This document shows, piece after piece, positions 41,185 through 52,216 of a stretch of 64,000 nucleotides of DNA. Below the pieces are notes generated by a model. It was not told the origin of the DNA, searched no databases, and worked only from the letters and a program-made list of their open reading frames with translations. Within the stretch, counting starts at the first letter, position 1, and every line of letters begins with the position of its first letter. The translations under genes and the position numbers were made by a program. Location of the stretch: the NCBI RefSeq assembly GCF_011397635.1, contig NC_064757.1, forward strand, positions 35,005,839 through 35,069,838, written 5' to 3'. This DNA comes from Epinephelus fuscoguttatus. Its lineage: Eukaryota > Chordata > Actinopteri > Perciformes > Serranidae.

Positions 41185-41300
41185 ACACCAATCAGCCAAA
41201 ACATTAAAACCACTGACAGGTGAAGTGAATAACTTTGATTATTTTGTTCCAATGCATTGTTCTGCTGGGAAACCTTTGGTTCTGGCTGATCGATGTATAT
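41185..41300. mobile_element. Terminal fragment of a DNA transposon
   Basis: ACACCAATCAGCCAAAACAT, followed by TAAAACCACTGACAGGTGAA, matches a terminal sequence I recall from common fish DNA transposons. Only one end is seen here. Confidence 0.45.
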
Positions 41301-41970
41301 TACTTTGTTTATTTATTCATTCATTTGTTTATTTATGTTATAGTTTAGTTTAGTTAAGTTTATTTGTACATTTGTGTATAGAAAATACAGGAAAAAGAAA
41401 TTAAAAGTTAAAACATTGTGCAGGAGAGGTTAGAGGATACCTCCCCTATTAAATAACAACGATCATACATAAAAAGAAAAAGATAAATGTATTTATGTTT
41501 GTATTGTATTCCTCATTTTAACTGCCACTATCTTCTGTTCTAGTTTCTCATTTTGCTTTTACTTGTGCGATTTATTTTTTAACACATATTTAATGAGCAT
41601 TGTTGGAGGGAGCCCGAGAGCCGAGATTTTAATTGCCAACGACTGCCTTCGTAATTGTTGTGCACAAGTGTTTGTGTTTCATCACTTACCAGTAACACTG
41701 AATGACTCAGAGACATGGAGCCAGAAAGACGACCTGACAAGAATGTTATCACCCTCTCACCTGCTTCTCAACTGTCAGGTCCATTGAATTGCACTTCATC
41801 TATGGGCGTTTGTTTCCGACTGCTAATGACTCATGTCTGATTTACAGTTGGTGGTTATTAGGTTGAAGAAATATAAAACATGAGTCAGACATTAGGACCA
41901 GAATAAAACACATTTTCACTTCATCATCACGTCATGAATGCTTGAGTGGAATTCATAGTGCACACTCATA

Positions 41971-42237
41971 CAGTACAGGCCAAAAGTTTGGACACACCTT
42001 CTCATTCAATGCGTTTTCTTTATTTTCATGACTATTTACATTGTAGATTCTCACTGAAGGCATCAAAACTATGAATGAACACGTGGAGTTATGTACTTAA
42101 CAAAAAAAGGTGAAATAACTGAAAACATGTTTTATATTCTAGTTTCTTCAAAATAGCCACCCTTTGCTCTGATTACTGCTTTGCACACTCTTGGCATTCT
42201 CTCCATGAGCTTCAAGAGGTAGTCACCTGAAATGGTT
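41971..42237 (+). repeat. Tc1 left inverted repeat, about 267 bp
   Basis: Near reverse complement of 43326-43592. The outer 170 or so bases are non-coding on both sides. The inner part mirrors the last 30-35 codons of the transposase: AGCCACCCTTTGCTCTGATT on the left is the complement of AATCAGAGCAAAGGGTGGCT in the coding end. Confidence 0.88.
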
Positions 42238-42381
42238 TCCACTTCACAGGTGTGCCTTATCAGGGTTAATTAGTGGAATTTCTTGCTTTATCAATGGGGT
42301 TGGGACCACCAGTTGTGTTGTGCAGAAGTCAGGTTAATACACAGCCGACAGCCCTATTGGACAACTGTTAAAATTCATATT

Positions 42382-43429
42382 ATGGCAAGAACCAATCAGC
42401 TAACTAAAGAAAAACGAGTGGCCATCATCACTTTAAGAAATGAAGGTCAGTCAGTCCGGAAAATTGCAAAAACTTTAAATGTGTCCCCAAGTGGAGTCGC
42501 AAAAACCATCAAGCGCTACAACGAAACTGGCACACATGAGGACCGACCCAGGAAAGGAAGACCAAGAGTCACCTCTGCTTCTGAGGATAAGTTCATCCGA
42601 GTCACCAGCCTCAGAAATCGCAAGTTAACAGCAGCTCAGATCAGAGACCAGATGAATGCCACACAGAGTTCTAGCAGCAGACCCATCTCTAGAACAACTG
42701 TTAAGAGGAGACTGCGAATCAGGCCTTCATGGTCAAATAGCTGCTAGGAAACCACTGCTAAGGAGAGGCAACAAGCAGAAGAGATTTGTTTGGGCCAAGA
42801 AACACAAGGAATGGACATTAGACCAGTGGAAATCTGTGCTTTGGTCTGATGAGTCCAAATTTGAGATCTTTGGTTCCAACCGTGTCTTTGTGAGGCGCAG
42901 AAAAGGTGAACGGATGGATTCCACATGCCTGGTTCCCACTGTGAAGCATGGAGGAGGAGGTGTGATGGTGTGGGGGTGTTTTGCTGGTGACACTGTTGGG
43001 GATTTATTCAAAATTGAAGGCACACTGAACCAGCATGGCTATCACAGCATCCTGCAGCGACATGCCATCCCATCCGGTTTGCGTTTAGTTGGACGATCAT
43101 TTATTTTTCAACAGGACAATGACCCCAAACACACCTCCAGGCTGTGTAAGGGCTATTTGACCAAGAAGGAGAGTGATGGAGTGCTGCGGCAGATGACCTG
43201 GCCTCCACAGTCACCGGACCTGAACCCAATCGAGATGGTTTGGGGTGAGCTGGACCGCAGAGTGAAGGCAAAGGGGCCAACAAGTGCTAAACACCTCTGG
43301 GAACTCCTTCAAGACTGTTGGAAAACCATTTCAGGTGACTACCTCTTGAAGCTCATGGAGAGAATGCCAAGAGTGTGCAAAGCAGTAATCAGAGCAAAGG
43401 GTGGCTATTTTGAAGAAACTAGAATATAA
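42382..43429 (+). pseudogene. Tc1-like DDE transposase, one frameshift
   Basis: It begins MARTNQLTKEKRVAIITLRN. The N-terminal part has the paired-type helix-turn-helix DNA-binding region (SVRKIAKTLNVSPSGVAKTI) and the GRPR-like hook in RKGRPRVTS. Catalytic residues are visible in WSDESKFEIFG (first Asp), FQQDNDPKHTS (second Asp) and SPDLNPIEMVWGEL (Glu), with DD34E-like spacing. The reading frame shifts near 42712: the first frame runs to a stop at 42745-42747 and the second carries the catalytic domain to 43429. Relative to the family a 2-base loss is likely. Otherwise the protein has the usual length of about 340 residues. Confidence 0.9.
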
Positions 43430-43592
43430 AACATGTTTTCAGTTATTTCACCTTTTTTTGTTAAGTACATAACCCCTCATGTGTTCATTCATAGTTTTGA
43501 TGCCTTCAGTGAGAATCTACAATGTAAATAGTCATGAAAATAAAGAAAACGCATTGAATGAGAAGGTGTGTCCAAACTTTTGGCCTGTACTG
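43326..43592 (-). repeat. Tc1 right inverted repeat, overlapping the transposase end
   Basis: Mirror of 41971-42237. It includes the transposase C-terminus and stop (43429) and then the non-coding terminus. One visible difference between arms is around 43455-43470 (ATAACCCCTCATGTG against CACGTGGAGTTAT). Confidence 0.88.
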
Positions 43593-43868
43593 TATGTGTA
43601 ACACACTTTCACTGTCTTTTGACTTGTTTATGTTAAATCACTTGATCTTCAGCACATTTACTAAAATACATGTAATATAACACACTGCTCGTTGAAAATC
43701 CTTACTGATGAATAGTTTGTTAGGAACAAAATGGCACAACAACAGTCAGTGGAAACCAAAGTCATCAACCCACTGAGGGCTGGATTCAAAATCACACCAA
43801 AAATCAAAGTGAAAAATTGAAATCACAGGCTGATTCAATGTGTGTGAATTTTATCATAATGTGACTCA

Positions 43869-44640
43869 TTAGTGAGTACAGCCTCCACCTACCTGTATGC
43901 ACTCCCAACAACGACTGGGTATGCTGCTGATGAGCTGGTGGATGGTGTCCTGAGGGATCTCCTCCCTAACCTGGATCAGGGCATCACTGAGCTCCTGGAC
44001 AGTCTGTGGCGGTACTTGGTGGTGATACATAACGTCCCATAGGTGTTCAGTTGCATTAATGCCTTCGTCATCAAGGAACTGTCTACACACTCTGGCCACA
44101 TGAAGCTGGGCATTGTCCTGCACCAGGAGGAATCCAGGAACCACTGCACCAGGAGGAACCCAGGAACCACTGCACCACCTTAAGGTCTGACAATTGCTCT
44201 AACAATTTCATCCTGTTGTCTTACAGCAGTCAGGGTACCGCTGGCTGTGACATAGAGGTCTGTGCGACCCTTCAAGGATATGACTCCCTAGACCATCACT
44301 GACCCAACCACCAAACCAGTCATGCTGGGTTGTGTTACAGGAAGCATAACGTTCACCATGACTCTTTCAGGCCTGTCACATGTGCTCAGTCTGAACCTGC
44401 TCTCATCTGTGAAGAGAACTGAACGCCAGTGGCGAATCTGCCAATTCTGGCGTTCTCTGGTGAATGCAAGTTGAGCTGCACGGTGCTGGGCTGTGAGCAC
44501 AGGTCCCACTAGAGGACATCGGGCCCTCATGTCAAACTCATGGAGTCTGTTTCTCACAGTTTGGTCAGAAACATGCACACCAGTAGCCTGCTGGAGGTCA
44601 TTTTGTGGGACTCTGGCAGTGCTCCTGTAACCCAGGTTAA
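43869..44640 (-). pseudogene. Decayed second Tc1-like transposase
   Basis: Minus-strand pieces include VHVSDQTVRNRLHEFDMRAR, HWRSVLFTDESRFRLSTCDR (first Asp) and FLLVQDNAQLHVARVCRQFL (second Asp), then TEHLWDVMYHH (Glu). Only 22 residues separate the second Asp from the Glu, against about 34 expected, so a dozen codons including the usual SPDLSPI block are lost. A 25-26-bp tandem duplication at about 44124-44176 adds a second break. It is a different family from the neighbouring intact element. Confidence 0.85.
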
Positions 44641-44849
44641 AAATCAGCATTAAAAGACAGTTGTGTATTAAAAAACAATAAAACAAAAACAAAGATGTTT
44701 GGGTTAAAAACAGTAAATTCATAGTGAAAAAAATCAATTCATTAAATACAGTGTTTTGGTTAATGATTAAAAACAGATGTTTACCTGAAAGAAGAAATGG
44801 AATTGTAATAAAATGATTTATACAGAACTTTAATTTGAAAGAGGCGGGT

Positions 44850-46268
44850 TGGAGTCCCGGTCTGTCAGCAACCGGAAAGCTCAAGGGTTAGATGGATTCC
44901 TGGCTGACTTTTATAAAAAGTTTTCCCACCAACTTACTCCTTTGTTATTAGACATGTTTAATGAGACTTTTAAATATTGTGTTATCTCCTCACATGTCCA
45001 AAATTGCTGAAATGGTTATATCTTTAGATGTGGAGAAAGCCTTTGATCGGGTTGAATGGGACTGTTTGTTTTCTGTTTTGGGGAAATTTGGCTTTGGGTC
45101 TAAATTTATTTCTTGGATACAACTTTTATACTCTGCCCCATCCACTTGTGTGACAACTAACTTTCAAAGGTCTGAATATGTCCCCCTATCAAGAGGGACC
45201 CGCCAGGGTTGCCCAGTGTCTCCCCTGCTCTTTGCCATAGCAACAGAGCCTCTTTCCATTGCTCTCAAATCTTCTTCATGTTTCACTGGTATTCTTAGTG
45301 CTGGACTGGAACATAGAGTGTCTCTCTATGCTGATGACCTGTTGCTATATGTCACCAACCCAGTTAGCTGTGTAGATGATATTTTACAAATCTTGACAAC
45401 TTCTGGATCATTCTCTGGTTATAAGTTAAACATCAGTAAAAGTGAGTGTTTTCCGGTAAACAAAGCAGCTAAACTGCTCTGGTTTGTGCCCCTCTAGCTT
45501 CTTGTTATCCTAGTTATATCAAAAACCCAATTGTACTTTCCTCTTTGAAAATTTGTAAACAATTCAGGCAACACTTCAAACTTTCAGCACCCATCCCATT
45601 AAGCCCTATTTGCAACAACCATTTCTTTACCTCCTCCAATTCAGACACAGCTTTCACTTTGTGGAGAGAGAGAGGCCTGGTTCTTTTTTCACATTTATAT
45701 TCCAAGGGCTTATTTGTTACATTTAATGATCACTGTGTTAAATATAATTTACCCCAATCTCATATGTTTCAATTCTTCCAAGTGCGCAATTATGTTCGCA
45801 CACACTTCACATCTTTCCCTCAATCTCAAATGGGGTCTCTTATCACCGAGGTGCTCTCTCTTCCAATGGCTCGTAGTAGGATTTCAGTATTATTTGACCT
45901 CATATCATCTTCGAATGTGACCTCCCTTGTGGGGGTCAGGCAAAGTTGGGAAAGGGAGCTTGGCTTTGATTTGACAGATGAGTGGTGGAAAGAGGCACTG
46001 ATCAGGGTTAATTCTACATCTTCTTACACTCGTCTTGGTTTAATTCAATTTTAGGTCCTCCACAAAATTCATTTCACAAAAAACAGACTTAATAATTGTT
46101 AAACTAAGCCCTAAATATCAGGTTGGAACCCTGCCCACTGATAGCCATATTTGGTGTACATCGTACATCAACTAGTCTCAAAAAAGTGGGGAAACAGCTG
46201 TGAATCAACTTTGTATCTTGTATTTGATACTTGTGAAATGCTGGTCTCAAAAAAAAAAAAAAAAAAAA
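44850..46268 (+). pseudogene. Tx1/L1-like LINE reverse-transcriptase remnant with poly-A tail
   Basis: Blocks in order: KAQGLDGFLADFYKKFSHQL (44870-44935); VISLDVEKAFDRVEWDCLFS; SRGTRQGCPVSPLLFAIATE; VSLYADDLLLYV with the catalytic YADD; then, after a frameshift near 45485, a C-terminal region ending QSWERELGFDLTDEWWKEAL. The RT segment between LDMFNE and the LLNIVLS block is deleted, fusing two parts out of frame at about 44960. It ends in a run of A at 46250-46268, as in L1-type elements. The endonuclease is missing. Confidence 0.88.
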
Positions 46269-46274
46269 CCATTC

Positions 46275-46455
46275 CCTTTTTGGGAGTTGTCTAGCTTTTG
46301 CCTCTCCATTGCACCTGCTGTCGCTTTGATTTGCACCAAAGCAGCTGAAACTGATTCACAATCACTTGTGCTTCCAAACAGATTGATATCTCCGAAGTTT
46401 AACTGACTTGTGTTATAGTGTGATGATTAAGTGTTCCCTTGAGCAGTGTTGTGAC
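46275..46455 (+). mobile_element. 3' terminal fragment of another Tc1-like element
   Basis: TGCACCAAAGCAGCTGAAAC, TGATTCACAATCACTTGTGC and CCGAAGTTTAACTGACTTG, followed by GATTAAGTGTTCCCTTGAGC, form an ordered match to a Tc1 3' end as I remember it. The rest of the element is absent. Confidence 0.55.
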
Positions 46456-47590
46456 CTTTATACAGTATATATTTATTATCAACAAAGTGTGGCACAATAA
46501 TATGAAACATACTGATTGACATTTCCTTTTAAAAAGGGCAGGTTATAGTGGACAGCCGCACCCTTTTTTACATAATTAGAATGGCAATCATAGTCTTGCT
46601 CTTACGCAATAGAAAACATTAATCACCATCCAAACAGTCGAAAATACAGGTTTAGCATGAAAGTCAGGTTAAATGAGGACAGTAGAATATGAGCATCATT
46701 TAGCTACTGACAGTTTAACAGTGACAGAATGTATAATATTAAATATATGGTGAGCATGCTTTTAGGAAAAGTTGCGATGTGTATCAGATATTTCACAAGT
46801 TCTTTAAACTGGCATAGATGTGAACTCTAATATGTAACTTGGTATTTATCGATACAACTTTTCTTTGTTCTTCATTTTTATGAAGAAAAATAGAAAATCA
46901 CATTTTTTGGTAATCTAGGGGAAAAGGTCACTCATATTTGTGTCTTATTTCTAGTATCAATTACATTAACTAACTGTGAATTTAAAGACACATTTCAAGA
47001 GTGTGCTGTCCATCGTTGGGGTAAGAAGTGTCACAGGTGTCACAGGTGCTGGTCCTTGACCTCTACTTTTATCTTTGACCTTTCTATCTCCCGCTTTGTT
47101 TACACTGATTGTTGTTTTTTAAAGTGTTACACAAATAAATGGCTACAGTTGCTTGTAAATCCTTCTTGAGTCAGGATTTAACTAAAGGCCTCAAGTATGA
47201 AAAGCAATACATATAAAATCAGTCAACCAGGCCCATAATACAAATTAAGATCGTGATTGTGGGACCGAGTGAAAACAAACTCCCTGAGTTGCTATTTGTT
47301 TGATTTGGACAAACAAAAAAGACTCTTGGTTACTACAGTTGCTAAAATATGTTTGATAAAAAAGCTTCTGTATCCGTCAATACTGATAGTGTTGAACAAA
47401 AGGAATAACTATTACCAATACTGTGTGATGATGGTAAACAAAAGCGATTACTTTAATGCAGGTCTCAGGAGGAATGGCAAACACAGTTGGTTCAGGTTAA
47501 ACAAGTATTCCTCCTCTTTAATAGGACAACCAGCAGAAACATCTGCTATCAGCGGCGCTCTTCTTCTGTCAGTGATATTCAGGATCAGAT
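46456..47590. other. mboat4 upstream region, nothing assigned
   Basis: AT-rich with no recognised exon or element. The region just before 47591 should contain the mboat4 promoter and 5' UTR, but I see no convincing TATA box or other defining motif. Confidence 0.45.
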
Positions 47591-50500
47591 ATGGGTTTGA
47601 TGAGCTGGTTGTGGGAACATCAGTTTTTGATGCACCAGTGTTTTTCACTTCCATTCGCATTTCTGTTTTATTTCCTTGCTCAACGGGGATATCTGTCCTT
47701 GACATACAGGTATGTAATTACAAATCTATTAATTGACTTTTGTTATTAAACCACACATTAAAAGCAATATGTTAAGTGACTAGTGTATTATATGGCCTTA
47801 ATACTCTAAAATTAGTCACAATTTTCTGTGAAGCCATGATCTGTTCTATCTATTCGGATTTTAATTTCAATAGGTTCATGAAGTTTTATATGTAATTCAA
47901 ATGAAATTTGAATTAATGAAATTTGAATTAACCAGTCCAAATAGCACAACCACAATATTTAACAGGGGATACAATACTGGCGAAACTTTTGTTTATTTGT
48001 TTTTAACATTGATTCATACTCGTGTTTCTAATTCATATCTGTTTTTTAGTTTTCATCTAATTGTATTTTGTACTTCTCCCATAAAGCAAGTTGGCAAATG
48101 TTGTTGTTTTTAAATACATTATTTAAAATAATTTGACTTTACAAATCTTAAATAAGTCACTTCACACTAACTTATCAATTGAAGTACAACTAACATTTAT
48201 TTTCATTATTAATTAATCTGCAGATCAATTTCCTGATTAATCGTTTGGTCTATAAATGTCAAAAAATAGTGGAAAATGAGTCCTTGTTGATGTCATTATA
48301 TCTTGTTTTGTCAGATCAACAGTCTAAAACCGACGGATATTCAGTTTATAATTATGTTAAACAAATAAGAATGCTTGAGAATCTGCTTAAAGAGCATCCT
48401 ATATGGGGCACCGGTGGCTTAGTGGTGGAGCAGGCGCCCCATGTGTAGGGCTGTTGCTGCGGCGGCCCGGATTCAGCTCCAGCCTGTGGCCCCTTACTGC
48501 ATGTCACTCCCTCTCTCTCTCCCCCCTTCATGCTTGTCTGTCCTGTACATTAAAGGCTAAAAGGCCCCAAAAAATATCTTTAAAAAAAACAGAACATCCT
48601 ATATACTAATCAAATAGTTACTGATTAATTGTCTATATATCAATTGACAAACTTATCAACTAATTGTTGCAGCTGTGATTGTCAACATGAGTTTCTATCT
48701 GCAGGTACCTGTATGTTTGTCTTGGAGGATGCGTCCTGGCGGTCGTCACGATGGGCATCTACAGCTTGCTCCTGTTCACCTCAACTTTCCTCTTTATCCT
48801 GCTTGTTTGCTCTGTGGATCCTAGCTGTGTCCACGCCTGGGTGTTTGGTGTCCAGATGTTGTGGCAAACCTTCTGGCACCTGCTTATACAGTACAGGGAA
48901 TACTACCTGCATGAGCCTGTCAGCATCAGGTACCGATCTTAATTCACTTAACTGGCATGTAAACTGATACCTTCATGCTTTTCCAGAGGGTCCAATATAA
49001 ATTATGAATTTATGTATTAACTGATAGGTCTGGTAATACTTCATATTTTCTTATTTTCAACAAATCTCATGAAAAGACCAAAACCAACAATGAACTGTTC
49101 CTAATAACAAGTATTACTTGATATCATTTATTCCTCTCCACCATAGAGCTCAATTGTTGTACAAAAACTACAAAAAGCACATCAGTGACCAACACTGTTG
49201 CACTACATGGTATTTTGCTTTGTTACCATGAACATGAGCACATCCTTCTGCTGCTGTACACAAAAAAATGCATCACTCCTGTTTGTTTTTAAGGAGTCAC
49301 ATCTTCAGAGTACCACAGACAAGCTCAGGAAGTCTGAAGAAAAGACTGAGACAAACTAAAATGTTGTAGGCATTGGACTTTTCATGCGATTTGTAATGTC
49401 TGACTGGTCCTTTAAAGGGGCAGTTCATCCCAAAATTTAAATTATGTATTTTTCCTGTTGTGCTAATTATTAACACAGATCGTTTTGTTATGAGTTGCTG
49501 AGTGTCAGCCGTAGAGATGTCTGCCTTCTCTCCAATATAATGGAAATAGATGGTACTCGGTTTGAGGTGCACAAAGCACCAAAAAATATATATTTGAAAA
49601 ACTCAACAACAATGTCTCTTTCCAGATATCATGACCCAGTTCCTCAAGATAATCCACAGACCTTGTTGTGAGCAGTTTCATTTAGAAGCTATTTCCTTTC
49701 TACCAAACTACACCCACCAAATGTATCACTGCACAGAAGGAGGGGTCCATCTACTCTTGAACCAGAGGCTTGCCCTGATGTAACCACAAGATGTAAACAT
49801 TAATGGGTCCTCCTAAGCTGAGCTGTAACGTTAGCTGGGTCAATGGTCATGATTTCTGGATAGAGACACTAATGTAGTTAATGGGTGGAAGTACAACAGG
49901 ATGGAAAATCGTATTCTGAAAAACAAATCTGAATATTACATGAAGGCATAACATTAAAATAAGCCCGCTGCATACCAAAAACAACATTTCAGTGGATATA
50001 ATCAAGAGAAAAAACATACAGTGAAAATGACCTTCCATTTAGTATGAAACCATTTTCCACCAGCTGGAATACAGCTTTTCAGTTTGACAAAACAATCTCC
50101 CCTTAAGATCCACAGTAGCTGTACTGGAGCTTTCAGTCACATCACACTGTCCTCATCACTGTCCAGTGCCTTCTATTCAACACAGAGTTGTAGATGTTTC
50201 GTGACTCTGAGCACCTCTGTGATTTCTCATCCATGCTGAATGTTTGTCAGAAATTGTCAGCTGCCATCAACTTTGTGACATGATAGAAAGCTCCATTACA
50301 GCGACTAAATGGACCTTAAAATGGAAATTTTAATTTTAATATTCAGCATTTCCCCTTATAGTGTTTCCAAGTGGTATTATTGTTGTTGTTATTATTGTCT
50401 CAGAGCCTAACAAACACCACAGTTTAAAGTCACTTCAGTTGCTCTACTGTCCGCCAATTCAACTAATGGAGATAGTAATTGCAGAGAACCTACGCTGATT

Positions 50501-51734
50501 GTCTTTGGTAACTAGGGACCATCCTCTTGCTGTTTTGGTGGACGCATTTTGTGCTGTAAATTGAGCCATTTTCCCTGGAGATCCTACCTGGTACGGACAG
50601 AAGTGCATTGTGAAAAGCGAGGCTGAACCAATCTAAATGCAGATGGTGAAGCTATTACAGTGTGCAATCAATAGTTGTTGGCTGCTGTTATACTCTTGGT
50701 AACATAAAATGCAGACATATATTCAAACATTTATTCCTCTTTCTGACAAAAAGACTTAACATATATAAGGTTTTCTTTTCAGATTGTTTCTGGCAGTGTC
50801 CTCTTTGATGCTGCTCACTCAGAGAGTCACCTCTGTGTCCATGGACCTCCAGGAAAAACAAGTTACACTAACATTTAATTCTTCATCCAAAAAGAAAACC
50901 TGCGTGATGCTTCTCCCTCTTGTCAGCTACATCCTCAACTTCACCACACTGTTCGGTGGGCCATTGTGCTCCTACAGCCGATTTGTGTCCCTAATGGCGG
51001 GAATCAGCCTCAACCCTCCACCTAGTCCACTGGGTGTTGTCTCCTTAAAGTTGATGCAGGTGTTAATGATGGAGTTAGTAAAGTATTGTCTTGTCTATTT
51101 CCTGAAACGTAACACCTATGATCCCTCCAGCTTTATCATTCTCTATGGCGTCCTGTGGGTTTGGGGTCTGGCGGCAGTTTTGAGGATCCAATATTATTCT
51201 CACTGGAGGGTCAGTGAATGCCTCAATAACGCAGCTGGGTTTGGCTTTTGGGAAAATTCACCAGGAGACTCCCCAGACTGGAGCGGACTATCCGATGGAG
51301 ATTTCTGGACCATTGAAGCATCGAGCCGTATGTCAGAGTTTGCCCGTCGATGGAACTCCACGACAGCTTCATGGCTGCGTAGGCTGGTTTTTACAAGATG
51401 CAAACGTTTCCCATTGTTCATGACTTTTAGCTTCTCAGCGTGGTGGCATGGCTGGCATTTGGGTCATTTTGTGGGAATTCTGACCTGGGCAGCAACCGTG
51501 AAAGCAGATTATCACATACACAGGCACCTGGGCCCAAAACTGTCGTCTCCATGGAGGAAAATATACACTTGTATAAGTTGGATTAACACTCAAATGATTG
51601 TGGCTTGTGTTGTTATAGCAGTAGAATTAAGAAATGTGTCTGGTTTGAGACTTTTGTCTGTAACATACATAGGTCTGTTTCCACTTTTTAATGTAATTCT
51701 GATTTTTATCTTATTAAAACTCAACACAAATTAA
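47591..51734 (+). CDS. mboat4: Ghrelin O-acyltransferase (MBOAT4), 3 exons
   Basis: Multi-pass ER enzyme that attaches octanoate from acyl-CoA to Ser3 of ghrelin. Exons are 47591-47709, 48705-48929 and 50783-51734. Junctions are GT/AG and in phase (ACATACAG/GTATGT; TGCAG/GTACCT; CATCAG/GTACCG; TTTTCAG/ATTG). The total is 1296 nt, giving 431 aa against 435 in human. Exon 1 gives MGLMSWLWEHQ, exon 2 the block MLWQTFWHL with REYYLHEPVSIR, and exon 3 SSLMLLTQRVTSVSMDL. The MBOAT catalytic pair is present: N306 in RRWNSTTASWLRRLVF and H337 in FSAWWHGWHLG (human N307 and H338). A second in-frame ATG lies three codons in. No stop or frameshift is present. Introns 1 and 2 contain a SINE and an interspersed repeat. 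Confidence 0.95.
48405..48590 (+). mobile_element. tRNA-derived SINE in mboat4 intron 1, with target duplication
   Basis: It starts GGGGCACCGGTGGCTTAGTG, with TGGAGCAGGCGCCCCATGTG (tRNA-like A-box region) and GCGGCCCGGATTCAGCTCC (B-box region). The body TGCATGTCACTCCCTCTCTC ends in A-runs. AGAGCATCCTATAT (48391-48404) and AGAACATCCTATAT (48591-48604) flank it, differing at one base. Confidence 0.9.
49412..50200. mobile_element. Interspersed fish repeat in mboat4 intron 2
   Basis: Segments AAAGGGGCAGTTCATCCCAA, GTAGAGATGTCTGCCTTCTC, CAACAATGTCTCTTTCCAGA and ATAATCCACAGACCTTGTTG match, from memory, an abundant teleost repeat, probably a non-autonomous DNA transposon. The right boundary is uncertain and no coding region is visible. 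Confidence 0.55.
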
Positions 51735-52150
51735 TCATCTGAACACACTCCTATATCTACGTAGCGGGACGTAATTACGCTCAATTAGGGCTGGGCAATA
51801 TATTGATATCTTCTTATGAGACTAGATATCATCTTAGATTGTGGACACATAACATTGTACGTGTCTTTTCCTGGTTTTAAAGGCTGCATTACAATAAAAT
51901 GATGACATTTTCTGAACTCACAGGCTGTTCTTACTGTTCTATCATTTGCCTTTAACCACCTAGTCATTATATCCACATTACTGATGACTGTTTATTGAAA
52001 ATCTTATTGTGTAAATATTTTGTTAAAGCATTGTTAAAGAGTCACCCCTATTTTATTGTTGCAATATAAAAATTGATGTATTTGGTCAAAAATGTCACTG
52101 CTGTTTGATCTTTTAAAATTCTGTTCTTGAATTTGTGAAAATTGAATCTA

Positions 52151-52156
52151 AATAAA
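52151..52156 (+). terminator. mboat4: Candidate mboat4 polyadenylation signal (AATAAA)
   Basis: AATAAA about 420 bases after the mboat4 stop. An earlier AATAAA at 51893-51898 is an equally canonical alternative; I cannot choose between them from sequence alone. Confidence 0.4.
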
Positions 52157-52216
52157 GTCTTAAAGGAAGATAACCAAAATGAAAAATGTTCTCTGCTGGC
52201 ATAAACTGAAGATCAC

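Larger units (their letters stand above)
41971..43592 (+). mobile_element. Near-intact Tc1-like transposon, 1622 bp
   Basis: The ends CAGTACAGGCCAAAAGTTTG and its mirror CAAACTTTTGGCCTGTACTG are flanked on both sides by TA (41969-41970 and 43593-43594), the duplicated Tc1/mariner target. It carries one transposase gene in the forward direction with a single frameshift. The two ends match so closely that the insertion appears young. It lies between gldc and mboat4. Confidence 0.95.

Noticed and set aside
47448-47705. 85-aa minus-strand frame opposite mboat4 exon 1
   Set aside because: Shadow of the coding strand. The plus-strand exon has a proper donor and matches the MBOAT4 N-terminus.
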